Assembly: GCF_022760965.1 (NCBI RefSeq)
Contig: NZ_JAKVIJ010000002.1
Span: 248,001-312,000 of the forward strand
Direction: 5' to 3'
Source of the DNA: Simplicispira sedimenti
GTDB lineage: Bacteria; Pseudomonadota; Gammaproteobacteria; Burkholderiales; Burkholderiaceae_C
DNA: 64,000 nt
This document shows, piece after piece, positions 1 to 8,606 of the stretch. The notes beneath the pieces were generated by a model. That model saw only the letters and a list, made by a program, of their open reading frames with translations. It was not told where the DNA came from and did no database searches. Every line of letters begins with the position of its first letter. The first letter of the stretch is position 1. The position numbers and the translations under genes are program-made.

Positions 1-1041
1 ATCGGCGGCGGGCTGCTGCTGTTTTTGGCCGTGTTCAAGTCGGGACTGAACCGCAAGTTTTCTGAAAAGCGCCTCAAATTTCCCATCGTGGCCTGCGCCC
101 TCGGCTGCCTGCTCGTGGTGTTTTATCTCGACCCCGTCACCCAGATTGCGCTGGCGCCGTTTGCCTTTGTGGCGCTGGCCTATGGCATGTACCGCATCCA
201 GCGCGTGCAATCCTATCTGCTGGGTTTCCTTTTTGTGGCCGGATATGCCACGGTGGTGGCCTTGCACTACTGGGAGCAACAGAACGAGGCCTTGCTGCGC
301 CTGGAGCTGATGCACCTGCTGGCGCTGGGGGCGGCCATTCCAGCCTTCCTGTTCTTGATCGCCAAGGTGCAGTTGCTGCACCACATCCTGCACCGCGCCA
401 GCCGCAAGATCAAGAACATCCAGGAAGATGCGCAGCGCGATACCTTGCTGGGCTGCTTCAACCGGCGCTATATCGTGGCCGCATTGGAAGAGCAACGCCA
501 GGTGGCCGACGAGACAGGTATTCCTTTGTGCCTGGCTGTCATCGATTTGGACCATTTCAAGCGCATCAACGACGAACTGGGCCACCTGGGGGGTGATGAG
601 GTGTTGCGCCACTTCGCCCGTGTCGCCCAGGAGAACGTGCGTGCCGGGGACATTTTTGGTCGCTACGGGGGGGAGGAGTTTTTGCTGATCTTTCCCGCCA
701 CCTCGCTGCTGCCCGCGCTCAACACCTGCGAGCGCATCCGCGCCCAGGTCGAGGCGCACGCCTGGAAGGGGCTGCTGCGCGGCAAGGTGACGGTGTCGAT
801 AGGCGTGACCCAGTATGTGCCGGGTGAATCGGTGCTGGAGTTCTTCTCGCGTGCCGACACGGCCACCTACCTGGCCAAGGAAGGCGGGCGCAACCAGGTG
901 GTGGTGGAGGAGCCCACCCGCAAGGGCGATCCGTCCGTCACGGTCGAACCCATCCCTGACGAAGAAGACAACCTGGAACCCGAGGCCACACTTCCCTCCC
1001 CGCTGGAGCCGGAGCGGCGCTTTGCTTCCAGCAGAGGCTGA
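1..1041 (+). CDS. Membrane diguanylate cyclase (GGDEF), 5' end outside window
   Basis: Makes c-di-GMP from two GTP at the inner membrane. The frame is open to the left edge, so the start is probably upstream; a TTG at 25 is only the first start-like codon inside the window. Several hydrophobic segments fill roughly the first 115 visible residues, then a short helix leads into a GGDEF domain. Counting from 25, the active-site motif GGEEF is at residues 215-219 and an RxxD product-inhibition site (RAGD) lies five residues before it, so an active, feedback-inhibited cyclase is expected. The C-terminal tail of about 40 residues is Pro/Glu-rich and low complexity. The next gene starts inside its last codons. 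The sensory N-terminus cannot be judged from this fragment. Confidence 0.9.
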   Translation: MGGGLLLFLAVFKSGLNRKFSEKRLKFPIVACALGCLLVVFYLDPVTQIALAPFAFVALAYGMYRIQRVQSYLLGFLFVAGYATVVALHYWEQQNEALLRLELMHLLALGAAIPAFLFLIAKVQLLHHILHRASRKIKNIQEDAQRDTLLGCFNRRYIVAALEEQRQVADETGIPLCLAVIDLDHFKRINDELGHLGGDEVLRHFARVAQENVRAGDIFGRYGGEEFLLIFPATSLLPALNTCERIRAQVEAHAWKGLLRGKVTVSIGVTQYVPGESVLEFFSRADTATYLAKEGGRNQVVVEEPTRKGDPSVTVEPIPDEEDNLEPEATLPSPLEPERRFASSRG

Positions 1042-2626
1042 TGTCCCCGTCCCGCAGGCCGAACAGTGCCTGCGCGCCTTGCAGCGCCAGCCGGCCTTGT
1101 TCGGCCCCGACGTGGCGGAGGTGGAATGGATCGAAACCCACATCTCCTGGTTGCTGCTGGCGGGAGACCGCGTTTACAAGTTCAAAAAGCCCCTGAAGCT
1201 CGATTTCCTTGACTTCAGCACCCGCGCCTTGCGCCGCGCTGCGTGCGAGGAGGAACTGCGCATCAACCGCCGCACCGCGCCATCCCTCTACCTGGGGCTG
1301 GTGGGGCTGTCGGGCACGGCCGCACAGGGCCTGCGGCTGCAGCCGTTGGGGCAAGCCCCCCAGGACGCCGAGCCAGCCGTCTGCATGCGCCGCTTTGCGC
1401 AGGACGACCTGCTGTTGCAGCGTCTGCAGGACGGGCAATTGGGCGGGGCAGACATGGATGCCTTGGCATGCGAAATCGCCCGCTTCCATGCCACGGCCGC
1501 AGTGGCCGGTACCGCGCAGGGATGGGGCACGCCACGGGCGGTACAGGCTCCGGTGCGCGACTGTTTGGCGGCTTTGCAAGCCCAGGCCGATAGCGGTTGG
1601 GCGGCGCTGGTGCCAGCATTGCAGTTGCTGGCCCCCTGGTGCCAGCAGCAGGGCGCGGCCCTGGCGCCCGTGTTCGAGGCACGGCGCCTAGCGGGGCGGG
1701 TGCGCGAATGCCACGGCGACCTGCACCTGGGCAATCTGGTGCTACTGGAAGGGCAGCCACAGGCCTTCGATGCCATCGAGTTCGATCCCGCACTGCGCTG
1801 GATCGATGTGGTGGCCGACATTGCGTTTTTGGTCATGGACCTGCAGGCGCGCGACCGGGCTGATCTGGCCTGGCGTTTTCTGGATGGCTGGCTGGCGCAG
1901 GAGGGCGACTTTGCCGGGATGGCTGTGCTGCGTTACTACACCGTGTACCGCGCCCTGGTGCGTGCACGGGTGGCGGGCATGCGCGCTACCCAGGCCTTGC
2001 CTGCGCCGGCCCAAGCCGTGGCACGCGCCGAATGCGCGCACTACCTGGCGCTCGCCCGCCAGTGCATGCAGCCCCGCAGCGCCGAGCTGTGGCTCACCCA
2101 TGGTCTGTCGGGCTCGGGCAAGAGCACACAGGCCCTCGGCCTGGTGCAGGCGCGCGGTGTGGTGCGCCTGCGCGCCGATGTGGAGCGCAAGCGCCTTTTC
2201 GGCCTGGCGCCTGGGGCGGGCAGCGCGGCCATCGAGGGCGGCATCTATACCCCGCAGGCGACCGAGCGCACCTACGAACACCTGCGCCAGCAAGCGCGCC
2301 TGGTGCTGCAGTCGGGCTACACGGTGTTGGTGGATGCGAGCTTTCTGGACCCGGCCATGCGTGCGCCGTTTCTGGCCTTGGCGCAAGAGCTGGGCGTGGT
2401 CTGCCGCATCCTGGCGTTTGAGGCGCCGCTGGCGGTGCTGCGCGAGCGCGTGCGCGCACGCCAGCAGGCGGGTGGCGATCCGTCCGAGGCCGATGAAGCG
2501 GTGCTGCTGGCGCAATGGGCTGCGCGCCAGCCGTTTGCTGCCGCTGAGCTAGGCCATGTGCTGCGGGTGGACACCACGCGGGCGGTCGATTGGGACCACC
2601 TGCTGCCCGCCGCTCACACCAAGTAG
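1022..2626 (+). CDS. APH-like kinase fused to P-loop ATPase/kinase
   Basis: Two-domain protein of about 534 residues known in databases as a bifunctional aminoglycoside phosphotransferase/ATP-binding protein; the cellular substrate is not known. The N-terminal half is phosphotransferase-like, with the Brenner motif HGDLHLGN near residue 231 followed by an IEFDP metal-binding segment. The C-terminal half has a Walker A motif GLSGSGKS near residue 361, as in COG0645 kinases. The frame is open further upstream, but that part overlaps the GGDEF gene in another frame. I chose TTG at 1022 because GGAG stands 7 nt before it and the homologous part (VYKFKKP) begins soon after; the start is uncertain. 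It ends 13 bp inside the convergent yqaA-like gene. Name reflects fold, not proven antibiotic resistance. Confidence 0.8.
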   Translation: MLPAEADVPVPQAEQCLRALQRQPALFGPDVAEVEWIETHISWLLLAGDRVYKFKKPLKLDFLDFSTRALRRAACEEELRINRRTAPSLYLGLVGLSGTAAQGLRLQPLGQAPQDAEPAVCMRRFAQDDLLLQRLQDGQLGGADMDALACEIARFHATAAVAGTAQGWGTPRAVQAPVRDCLAALQAQADSGWAALVPALQLLAPWCQQQGAALAPVFEARRLAGRVRECHGDLHLGNLVLLEGQPQAFDAIEFDPALRWIDVVADIAFLVMDLQARDRADLAWRFLDGWLAQEGDFAGMAVLRYYTVYRALVRARVAGMRATQALPAPAQAVARAECAHYLALARQCMQPRSAELWLTHGLSGSGKSTQALGLVQARGVVRLRADVERKRLFGLAPGAGSAAIEGGIYTPQATERTYEHLRQQARLVLQSGYTVLVDASFLDPAMRAPFLALAQELGVVCRILAFEAPLAVLRERVRARQQAGGDPSEADEAVLLAQWAARQPFAAAELGHVLRVDTTRAVDWDHLLPAAHTK

Positions 2627-3078
2627 AGCAGCGCCGAGGTCATGACCAGGTAGCGCAGGAACTTGCCCACGGCCATGTAGGCCATGCAAGGCCAGAACGG
2701 CAGCTTGAGCCAGCCTGCCACGGCGCACAGCGGATCGCCCACCACAGGCAACCAGCTCAGCAGGCAGGCCTTGGCACCAAACTTTTGCAGCCAGGCCAGG
2801 GCACGGGCTTCGCGGTGGTAGCCACGGGCGCGGTCCACGACCTTGTGTGCGCCCAGACCTACCCACCAGCTGATGCCGCCGCCCAGCGTGTTGCCTACCG
2901 TGGCCACCAGGATGGCGGGCCAGAACAGTTCGGGGTTCAGCTTGATGAGCCCGAAGACCGCAGGTTCCGAGCCTACGGGCAACAGCGTGGCCGACACCAA
3001 AGCCACCACGAACACGGTGCTCAGACCGAACTGCGGCAGGGCCAGCCACTGCATCAAGGCATGCATCCAGGGTTCCAT
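2614..3078 (-). CDS. YqaA family inner-membrane protein (DedA/SNARE-associated-like)
   Basis: Small polytopic membrane protein of 154 residues. Family members are inner-membrane proteins of the VTT/SNARE-associated group; function is not settled, though DedA relatives are tied to lipid scrambling and membrane homeostasis. Visible hallmarks are the glycine-rich segment VGNTLGGGISWWVG and the later LLSWLPVVGDPLCAVAGWL segment, both typical of YqaA. The open frame runs further upstream to 3312, but residues before MEPWMHAL have no family similarity and would overlap the dusB start, so the ATG at 3076-3078 is preferred. Its stop overlaps the end of the APH/kinase gene by 13 bp on the other strand. 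Confidence 0.82.
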   Translation of the reverse strand: MEPWMHALMQWLALPQFGLSTVFVVALVSATLLPVGSEPAVFGLIKLNPELFWPAILVATVGNTLGGGISWWVGLGAHKVVDRARGYHREARALAWLQKFGAKACLLSWLPVVGDPLCAVAGWLKLPFWPCMAYMAVGKFLRYLVMTSALLYLV

Positions 3079-3162
3079 GGGGGGCGAGTGTAGGGGCTGT
3101 GGCGATGCGGCCCGCAGAGCAGGAGCAATGCCCCTGCGGCACAGGCATGGTGGATTTCGGTT

Positions 3163-3186
3163 GCTGAAATTTTCAGCAGCTACAAT
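3163..3186 (+). promoter_or_regulatory. Possible dusB-fis promoter with palindrome
   Basis: A 15-bp palindrome GCTGAAATTTTCAGC (7-bp arms) lies at 3163-3177 and a good -10 hexamer TACAAT follows at 3181-3186, 37 bp before the dusB ATG. No convincing -35 hexamer at 17 bp is visible. The palindrome just upstream of the -10 box suggests an operator, perhaps for autoregulation by the downstream Fis-type protein; that link is inference. Confidence 0.35.
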
Positions 3187-3223
3187 CCTGCCTCCTTTTT
3201 CAGCATCCGCCACTTTCCCCACC

Positions 3224-4273
3224 ATGCGCATCGGCCCCCACCTCCTGGCGAATCGTTTGTTCGTCGCGCCGATGGCCGGGGTCACGGACCGCCCGTTCCG
3301 GCGGCTGTGCAAGCAGTGGGGGGCGGGCTACGCGGTCAGCGAAATGGTGACCTCGCGCCCGGACCTGTGGAACAGCCTCAAGACCTCGCGCCGCGCGGAC
3401 CACACCGGTGAGCCCGGCCCCATTGCCGTGCAGATCGCGGGCACCGAGCCCGGCATGATGGCCGATGCGGCGCGCTACAACGTGGACCGTGGTGCGCAGA
3501 TCATCGACATCAATATGGGTTGCCCGGCCAAGAAGGTGTGCAACAAATGGGCCGGTTCCGCGCTGATGCAGGACGAGGCCCTGGCCGTGGCCATTGCCCA
3601 GGCCGTGGTGCAGGCCTGCGCGCCGCTCAATGTGCCCGTCACGCTCAAGATGCGCACCGGTTGGAGCGCGCAGCACCGCAATGCGGTGGTGCTGGCACGC
3701 CGGTTCGAGGACGTGGGCGTGCAGATGCTCACCGTGCACGGGCGCACGCGCGAGCAGGGCTACCAGGGCCAGGCCGAATACGACACCATCGCCGCCGTGA
3801 AGGCGCAGGTCGCCATTCCCGTGGTGGCCAATGGCGACATCACCAGCCCGCAAAAGGCGCACGAGGTGCTGGCCTGCACCGGGGCCGACGCCATCATGGT
3901 GGGCCGCGCAGCCCAGGGTCGGCCCTGGATCTTTCGCGAGATCGGCCACTTCCTGGCCACGGGCGAGACACTGGCGACACCCCTGGTGGCCGAGGTGCGG
4001 CGCCTGCTGCTGGACCACCTGCAGGACCACTACCAGCTCTATGGCGAAGCCAGCGGTGTACGCAGTGCGCGCAAGCACATTGGCTGGTACGTGCGGGGTC
4101 TGCCGGGGGGCGAGGATTTTCGACAACACATCAACACCATCACCGACAGCCGTGTGCAATGGGAGGCGGTGGCAGGCTTCTTCGACGCCCTGGGCGAGCG
4201 CATGGACCGCCTGCCTGCCCCCGACCACGGTGTGCACGGTGAACCACAAGAACAAGAGGGATTGGCTGCATGA
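3224..4273 (+). CDS. dusB: tRNA-dihydrouridine synthase B
   Basis: FMN-dependent enzyme that reduces uridine to dihydrouridine in the tRNA D-loop. The TIM-barrel begins with NRLFVAPMAGVTD; the catalytic cysteine is in MGCPAKKVCNK, and the FMN-phosphate motif is GADAIMVGRAAQGRPW. Length is about 349 residues, normal for DusB. An upstream in-frame start at 2843 would add 127 unrelated residues and cross the promoter candidate, so ATG 3224 (MRIGPHLLANRL) is chosen. The last codons overlap fis by ATGA, giving the dusB-fis operon found across proteobacteria, in which fis is translationally coupled to dusB. Confidence 0.95.
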   Translation: MRIGPHLLANRLFVAPMAGVTDRPFRRLCKQWGAGYAVSEMVTSRPDLWNSLKTSRRADHTGEPGPIAVQIAGTEPGMMADAARYNVDRGAQIIDINMGCPAKKVCNKWAGSALMQDEALAVAIAQAVVQACAPLNVPVTLKMRTGWSAQHRNAVVLARRFEDVGVQMLTVHGRTREQGYQGQAEYDTIAAVKAQVAIPVVANGDITSPQKAHEVLACTGADAIMVGRAAQGRPWIFREIGHFLATGETLATPLVAEVRRLLLDHLQDHYQLYGEASGVRSARKHIGWYVRGLPGGEDFRQHINTITDSRVQWEAVAGFFDALGERMDRLPAPDHGVHGEPQEQEGLAA

Positions 4274-4503
4274 GCAAGAAACACATCGAGGAATGCGTGC
4301 GCGAGAGCCTGCAGGGCTACTTTCGCGACCTGGGCGGCGAGACGCCCGACGGCATGTACGACATGCTGGTGCGCGTGGTCGAGAAGCCGTTGCTGGAGGT
4401 GGTGATGAGCCACGCCGACCACAACCAGTCGCGCGCGGCGGAATGGCTGGGCCTGAACCGCAACACGCTGCGCAAGAAGCTGGTCGAGCACAAGCTGCTG
4501 TGA
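4270..4503 (+). CDS. fis: Fis-family nucleoid-associated DNA-binding protein
   Basis: 77-residue protein matching the Fis family in length and layout. The C-terminal helix-turn-helix is HNQSRAAEWLGLNRNTLRKK, the same architecture as the NtrC C-terminal domain; the N-terminus carries the dimer helices. In enterobacteria Fis bends DNA and tunes rRNA promoters with growth rate; in betaproteobacteria the role is less studied. The start overlaps the dusB stop (ATGA), so expression is probably coupled. The stop is followed 7 bp later by a family-A dispersed repeat, then purH. Confidence 0.93.
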   Translation: MSKKHIEECVRESLQGYFRDLGGETPDGMYDMLVRVVEKPLLEVVMSHADHNQSRAAEWLGLNRNTLRKKLVEHKLL

Positions 4504-4510
4504 GCCTTTT

Positions 4511-4576
4511 GCTATATAAATAATAGCTATTAGCGCTTGTTGGACGGGCGTTAGAGCACGATTTCACTTCAAAACC
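4511..4576 (+). repeat. Dispersed repeat family A, copy 1
   Basis: Begins GCTATATAAATAATAGCTATTAGCGCTT and continues to a CACTTCAAAA tail just before purH. It shares the GCTAT...ATAGCT...GCGCTT core with copies at 25104, 31597, 38579, 52468, 53922 and 56507. It fills nearly all of the 79-bp fis-purH gap, so any purH promoter or leader lies in or beside it. AT-rich compared with its surroundings. Confidence 0.75.
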
Positions 4577-4582
4577 ACCACC

Positions 4583-6181
4583 ATGAACGCACTACTTTCC
4601 GTCTCCGACAAGACCGGCATCGTTGAATTCGCCAAGGAATTGCACGCGCTGGGCATCAAGCTGCTCTCCACCGGCGGCACCGCCAAGCTGCTGGCCGACA
4701 AAGGCCTGCCCGTGACCGAGGTGGCCGAGGTCACGCAGTTCCCCGAGATGCTTGACGGCCGGGTCAAGACCCTGCACCCCAAGGTGCACGGCGGCCTGCT
4801 CGCGCGCCGCGAGCTGCCCGAGCACATGGCGGCGCTCAAGGAGCACGGCATCGACACCATCGACCTGCTGGTGGTCAACCTCTACCCCTTTGAAGCCACC
4901 GTGGCCAAGGCCGGTTGCACGCTGGCCGACGCGATCGAGAACATTGACATCGGCGGCCCCGCCATGGTGCGCAGCGCCGCCAAGAACTGGAAGGACGTGG
5001 GCGTCATCACCTCGGCCGACCAGTACGCAGCCGTGTTGGCCGAGTTGAAGGTGGGCGGCAAGCTGTCCGACAAGCTGCGCTTCGCGCTGTCGGTGGCCGC
5101 GTTCAACCGCATCGCGCAATATGACGGCGCCATCAGCGACTACCTGTCGTCCGTCACGTTCGAGGCAGAGAAGCTGTCTGAGTCCTACGTGCCCCAGCGT
5201 GCGCTGTTCCCCGGCCAGAGCAACGGCATCTTCACCAAGGTGCAGGATCTGCGCTACGGCGAGAACAGCCACCAGCAGGCTGCGTTGTACCGCGACCTGT
5301 ACCCCGCGCCCGGCTCGCTGGTCACCGGCGTGCAGCTGCAGGGCAAGGAGCTCTCCTACAACAACATCGCCGACGCCGACGCCGCCTGGGAATGCGTCAA
5401 GAGCTTCGATGCGCCTGCCTGCGTGATCGTCAAGCACGCCAACCCCTGCGGCGTGGCCGTGGGCAAGGATGCGCTGGAGGCCTACAGCAAGGCCTTCCAG
5501 ACCGACCCGACCAGCGCCTTCGGCGGCATCATTGCCTTCAACCGCACGGTGGACAAGGCAGCGGCCGAGGCCGTGGTCAAGCAGTTCGTCGAGGTGCTGA
5601 TGGCGCCCGACTTCACGCCCGAGGCGCTGGAGGTTTTCAAGCCCAAGGTCAATGTGCGTCTGATGAAGATCGCCTTGCCCCAGGGCGGCGCGTCCGCCTG
5701 GGACCAGGGCCGCAACGCCATGGACGCCAAGCGTGTGGGCTCAGGCCTGCTGCTGCAGACGGCGGACAACCACGAGCTGGCGCTGGCCGACCTGAAGGTG
5801 GTGACCGTCAAGCAGCCCACCCCCGAGGAGCTGCAGGACCTGCTGTTCGCCTGGAAGGTGGCCAAGTACGTCAAGTCCAACGCCATCGTGTTCTGCAAGA
5901 ACGGCATGACCATGGGCGTGGGCGCCGGCCAGATGAGCCGTCTCGATTCAGCGCGCATTGCCAGCATCAAGGCCGAGGCGGCCCAACTGAGCCTGCAGGG
6001 CACGGTGGTAGCCAGCGACGCCTTCTTCCCGTTCCGTGATGGGTTAGACGTGGTGGTCGATGCAGGCGCGACCTGCGTGGCCCAGCCCGGCGGCAGCATG
6101 CGTGACCAGGAAGTGATTGACGCCGCCAACGAGCGCGGCGTGGCCATGGTGTTCACGGGCGTGCGCCACTTCCGGCATTGA
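4583..6181 (+). CDS. purH: Bifunctional AICAR formyltransferase / IMP cyclohydrolase
   Basis: Catalyses the last two steps of de novo IMP synthesis in the cytosol: formyl transfer from 10-formyl-THF to AICAR, then ring closure. 532 residues, full length. The N-terminal cyclohydrolase domain (MGS-like fold) starts ALLSVSDKTGIVEFA and contains STGGTAKLL; the transformylase domain has LRYGENSHQQAALY and the active-site motif VKHANPCGVAVG. ATG 4583 is the only sensible start. Co-directional with dusB-fis but separated by the family-A repeat; the pairing fis-purH is common in Burkholderiales. A family-B repeat begins 8 bp after the stop. Confidence 0.97.
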   Translation: MNALLSVSDKTGIVEFAKELHALGIKLLSTGGTAKLLADKGLPVTEVAEVTQFPEMLDGRVKTLHPKVHGGLLARRELPEHMAALKEHGIDTIDLLVVNLYPFEATVAKAGCTLADAIENIDIGGPAMVRSAAKNWKDVGVITSADQYAAVLAELKVGGKLSDKLRFALSVAAFNRIAQYDGAISDYLSSVTFEAEKLSESYVPQRALFPGQSNGIFTKVQDLRYGENSHQQAALYRDLYPAPGSLVTGVQLQGKELSYNNIADADAAWECVKSFDAPACVIVKHANPCGVAVGKDALEAYSKAFQTDPTSAFGGIIAFNRTVDKAAAEAVVKQFVEVLMAPDFTPEALEVFKPKVNVRLMKIALPQGGASAWDQGRNAMDAKRVGSGLLLQTADNHELALADLKVVTVKQPTPEELQDLLFAWKVAKYVKSNAIVFCKNGMTMGVGAGQMSRLDSARIASIKAEAAQLSLQGTVVASDAFFPFRDGLDVVVDAGATCVAQPGGSMRDQEVIDAANERGVAMVFTGVRHFRH

Positions 6182-6189
6182 GAGGGGTG

Positions 6190-6309
6190 CACCCCCCTGA
6201 GTCGCTTTCGGCGCCTTTCCCCCTCTCTGCTTCGCTGCGCTCGCGGCAGGGGAACGCCCCCAGCGCGGCGGGGCGGCCCTTGCGCGGGGGCGCTGGTCTG
6301 GGTTGCGCC
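6190..6309 (+). repeat. Dispersed repeat family B, copy 1 (REP-like, post-stop)
   Basis: A 120-bp GC-rich element starting CACCCCCCTGAG shortly after the purH stop and ending near TGGGTTGCGCC. Very similar sequences in the same orientation follow pyrB (24948) and pyrC' (26472). Shared core: GCGGCGGGGCGGCCCTTG. Facing C-run and G-run tracts can pair into a hairpin, so a role in 3'-end stability or termination is possible. The gap 6310-6378 to the next gene shows nothing else recognisable. Confidence 0.75.
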
Positions 6310-6378
6310 CAGGTCTGAGGGCGGGGAGAACGCAAAGGACTCCGCACGCGGCCCAGCCGCCAAGAGTCCTCTTGTGGC

Positions 6379-7236
6379 TCAAGGGCCGGGAGGCGCCGCT
6401 TTGATCTGAGCGATCAACGCGTCCTTGGATTGCCAGACGCCATCAAGCCAGCTTTGCAGCTGAGCGCGCTGGCGGGCGCCGTTCTTGAACAGGTCGGGTG
6501 GGATGGGTTGCTGGCGCACGACCACCACCACATTCCCAAGACGCCCTGACATGGCGTCCACAAAGCTGGGGGTGCCGTTGGGGTACACCAGGGTCACGTC
6601 CACCAGGCCGGTGAACAGCTCGCCGATGGTGCTCAGCGCCATGCCCAGGCCGCCGCTCTTGGGCTGCAGCAGGTGCTGGTAGGGCGATTGCTGGTCGGCG
6701 TGCTTGGCGGGGGTGAAGCGCGTGCCCTCGGCAAAGCTCATCACCGAGGTGGGCAGCAGGCGGAACTTCTCGCAGGCCTCGCGGGCGGCCTTGAGATCCT
6801 TGCGCGCGTTGGCGCCGCCGCCCCGGCGCATGAACGGGAAGTCCAGCGCCCACCATGCCAGGCCCAGCACGGGTACATAGATCAGCTCGTACTTGAGGAA
6901 AAATTTGAGCATGGGGATGCGCCGGTTGAGCACGCGCTGCAACACCAGGATATCCACCCAGCTCAGGTGGTTGCTGGTCACCAGGTACCAACCGTCGGGC
7001 CGCAGGCCTTCCAGGCCGCTGACCTGCCACTGTGAGCGGTTCACTGCCATCAGCCAGAAGTTGTTGACGCTGATCCACAACTGCGGGATGTAGTTGAGCA
7101 CCCGGTCGGTGGCGCGCCGAACCGGAGCAAAAGGCAGCAACAGTTTGATGAGTGCAAAGGGCGTCATCGAGGCGCAGAACAGCAAGGTGTTCAGCACCAG
7201 AATGACGGCGGAAAAGACAAACTTCAGGGCCGACAT
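6379..7236 (-). CDS. PlsC-type acyltransferase (YihG-like)
   Basis: Predicted 1-acyl-glycerol-3-phosphate acyltransferase or related membrane lysophospholipid acyltransferase, 285 residues. N-terminal hydrophobic stretch (VFSAVILVLNTLLFCASM) anchors it in the membrane. The acyltransferase blocks are present: NHLSWVD (HX4D) and FAEGTRF, the latter with Ala where FPEGTR is usual, as in the E. coli YihG subgroup, which also shares the QQSPYQHLLQPKSGG segment. The open frame extends far upstream across hemL in another frame; MSALKFVF at 7236 is the natural start. Downstream of hemL by 47 bp on the same strand. A second, shorter PlsC homologue lies at 26693, so this is one of two. Confidence 0.87.
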   Translation of the reverse strand: MSALKFVFSAVILVLNTLLFCASMTPFALIKLLLPFAPVRRATDRVLNYIPQLWISVNNFWLMAVNRSQWQVSGLEGLRPDGWYLVTSNHLSWVDILVLQRVLNRRIPMLKFFLKYELIYVPVLGLAWWALDFPFMRRGGGANARKDLKAAREACEKFRLLPTSVMSFAEGTRFTPAKHADQQSPYQHLLQPKSGGLGMALSTIGELFTGLVDVTLVYPNGTPSFVDAMSGRLGNVVVVVRQQPIPPDLFKNGARQRAQLQSWLDGVWQSKDALIAQIKAAPPGP

Positions 7237-7283
7237 CAAGGGCTTTGCTGGAGGGCAGTGAGGCAGTGCGTAGCGAGGGCACT

Positions 7284-8606
7284 TCAGCGCATGGTCTGGA
7301 AGACGGCGCGGGCGGCATCCACCGTGGCCGCGATGTCCTCGGCGGTGTGGGCCGCGCTCACGAAGCCAGCCTCGTAGAGTGCCGGGGCGATGTACACGCC
7401 GCGGTCGAGCAGGCCATGGAACAGCTGGTTGAAGCGCGCGCTGTCGGTGCGCATGACCTGTGGGTAGTTCTGTGGCAGCTCGGGCATCAGGAAGAATCCG
7501 AACATGCCGCCCTGGCAGTCCACGCTGAAAGGCACGCCCTCGGCGTCGGCAGCGGCCTTGAGGCCATCGACCAGCGAGCGCGTGGAGGCCGAGAGGGCCT
7601 CGTAGAAGCCTGGCTTGCGGATCTCGCGCAGCGTCGCCAGGCCGCAGGCCGTGGCCACAGGGTTGCCCGACAGCGTGCCTGCCTGGTACACGCCGCCCAG
7701 CGGTGCCAAGTGTTCCATGATGGCGCGCTTGCCGCCGAAGGCCGCCAGCGGCATGCCGCCACCGATGACCTTGCCCATCACCGTGAGGTCGGGCTCGAAG
7801 CCGGGGATGGCTTGGGCATAGACGCTTTGCGCGCCGCCCAGCGCCACGCGGAAGCCCGTCATGACTTCGTCGTACACCAGCAGCGCGCCGTATTGCGTGC
7901 ACAGCTCGCGGCAGCGGCGCGTGAACTCGACGCTGGCGCGCACGAAGTTCATGTTGCCGGCGATGGGCTCGATCATCAGGCAGGCGATGTCCTTGCCGTG
8001 CAGGGCGAAGGCTTCTTCGAGCTGCTGCACATTGTTGTATTCGAGCACCAGCGTGTGCTGCACGACCTCGGGCGGCACGCCCGCGCTGGTGGCGTTGCCG
8101 AAGGTGGCCAGGCCCGAGCCGGCCTTGACCAGCAGCGCGTCGGCATGGCCGTGGTAGCAGCCCTCGAACTTGATGATCTTGCTGCGGCCCGTGGCGCCGC
8201 GCGCCAGGCGGATGGCGCTCATGCCGGCCTCGGTGCCCGAGCTGACCAGGCGCACCATCTCCATGGAGGGCATGATCGAGAGGATTTCCTCGGCCAGTTC
8301 GACTTCGCGCTCCGTGGGGGCGCCGAAGGAGAAGCCTTCGAGCACGGCCTTCTGCACGGCTTCGAGCACGGCCGGGTGGCCGTGGCCCAGGATCATCGGG
8401 CCCCAGGAGCCGATGTAGTCGATGAAGCGCTGGTCGTTCGCGTCCCAGAAATAGGCGCCCTGGGCGCGCTTGACGAAGCGCGGCGTGCCGCCGACGGCGC
8501 GGAAGGCGCGCACTGGAGAGTTGACGCCGCCGGGGATCACGGCCTTGGCGCGTTCGAACAGGGGAATATTGAGGTCAGTGCTTGGTGTCATGGGAGGGAA
8601 AGCCAT
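7284..8606 (-). CDS. hemL: Glutamate-1-semialdehyde 2,1-aminomutase
   Basis: PLP enzyme of the C5 tetrapyrrole pathway that converts glutamate-1-semialdehyde to 5-aminolevulinate. About 440 residues with PGGVNSPVRAF near the N-terminus, the substrate gate region, and the PLP lysine in MGKVIGGGMPLAAFGG. All regions are intact. Two starts are possible, 8606 (MAFPPMTPS) and 8591 (MTPSTDLN); AGAAGG stands just before 8606, while 8591 has no clear Shine-Dalgarno. Either way the start lies inside the 3' end of thiD, so the two are overlapped and probably co-transcribed; thiD-hemL is a conserved betaproteobacterial pair. Confidence 0.95.
   Translation of the reverse strand: MAFPPMTPSTDLNIPLFERAKAVIPGGVNSPVRAFRAVGGTPRFVKRAQGAYFWDANDQRFIDYIGSWGPMILGHGHPAVLEAVQKAVLEGFSFGAPTEREVELAEEILSIMPSMEMVRLVSSGTEAGMSAIRLARGATGRSKIIKFEGCYHGHADALLVKAGSGLATFGNATSAGVPPEVVQHTLVLEYNNVQQLEEAFALHGKDIACLMIEPIAGNMNFVRASVEFTRRCRELCTQYGALLVYDEVMTGFRVALGGAQSVYAQAIPGFEPDLTVMGKVIGGGMPLAAFGGKRAIMEHLAPLGGVYQAGTLSGNPVATACGLATLREIRKPGFYEALSASTRSLVDGLKAAADAEGVPFSVDCQGGMFGFFLMPELPQNYPQVMRTDSARFNQLFHGLLDRGVYIAPALYEAGFVSAAHTAEDIAATVDAARAVFQTMR

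Noticed and set aside
815..1022. N-terminal extension of the APH/kinase gene back to 815
   Set aside because: Overlaps the GGDEF domain coding sequence; residues are Arg/Pro/Trp-rich out-of-frame translation.
1022..2626. Acquired aminoglycoside resistance gene
   Set aside because: The APH motif belongs to a chromosomal two-domain family with no mobile context; no evidence for resistance.
2843..3223. Longer DusB starting at 2843
   Set aside because: Extra 127 residues overlap yqaA antisense and the promoter region and match no DusB.
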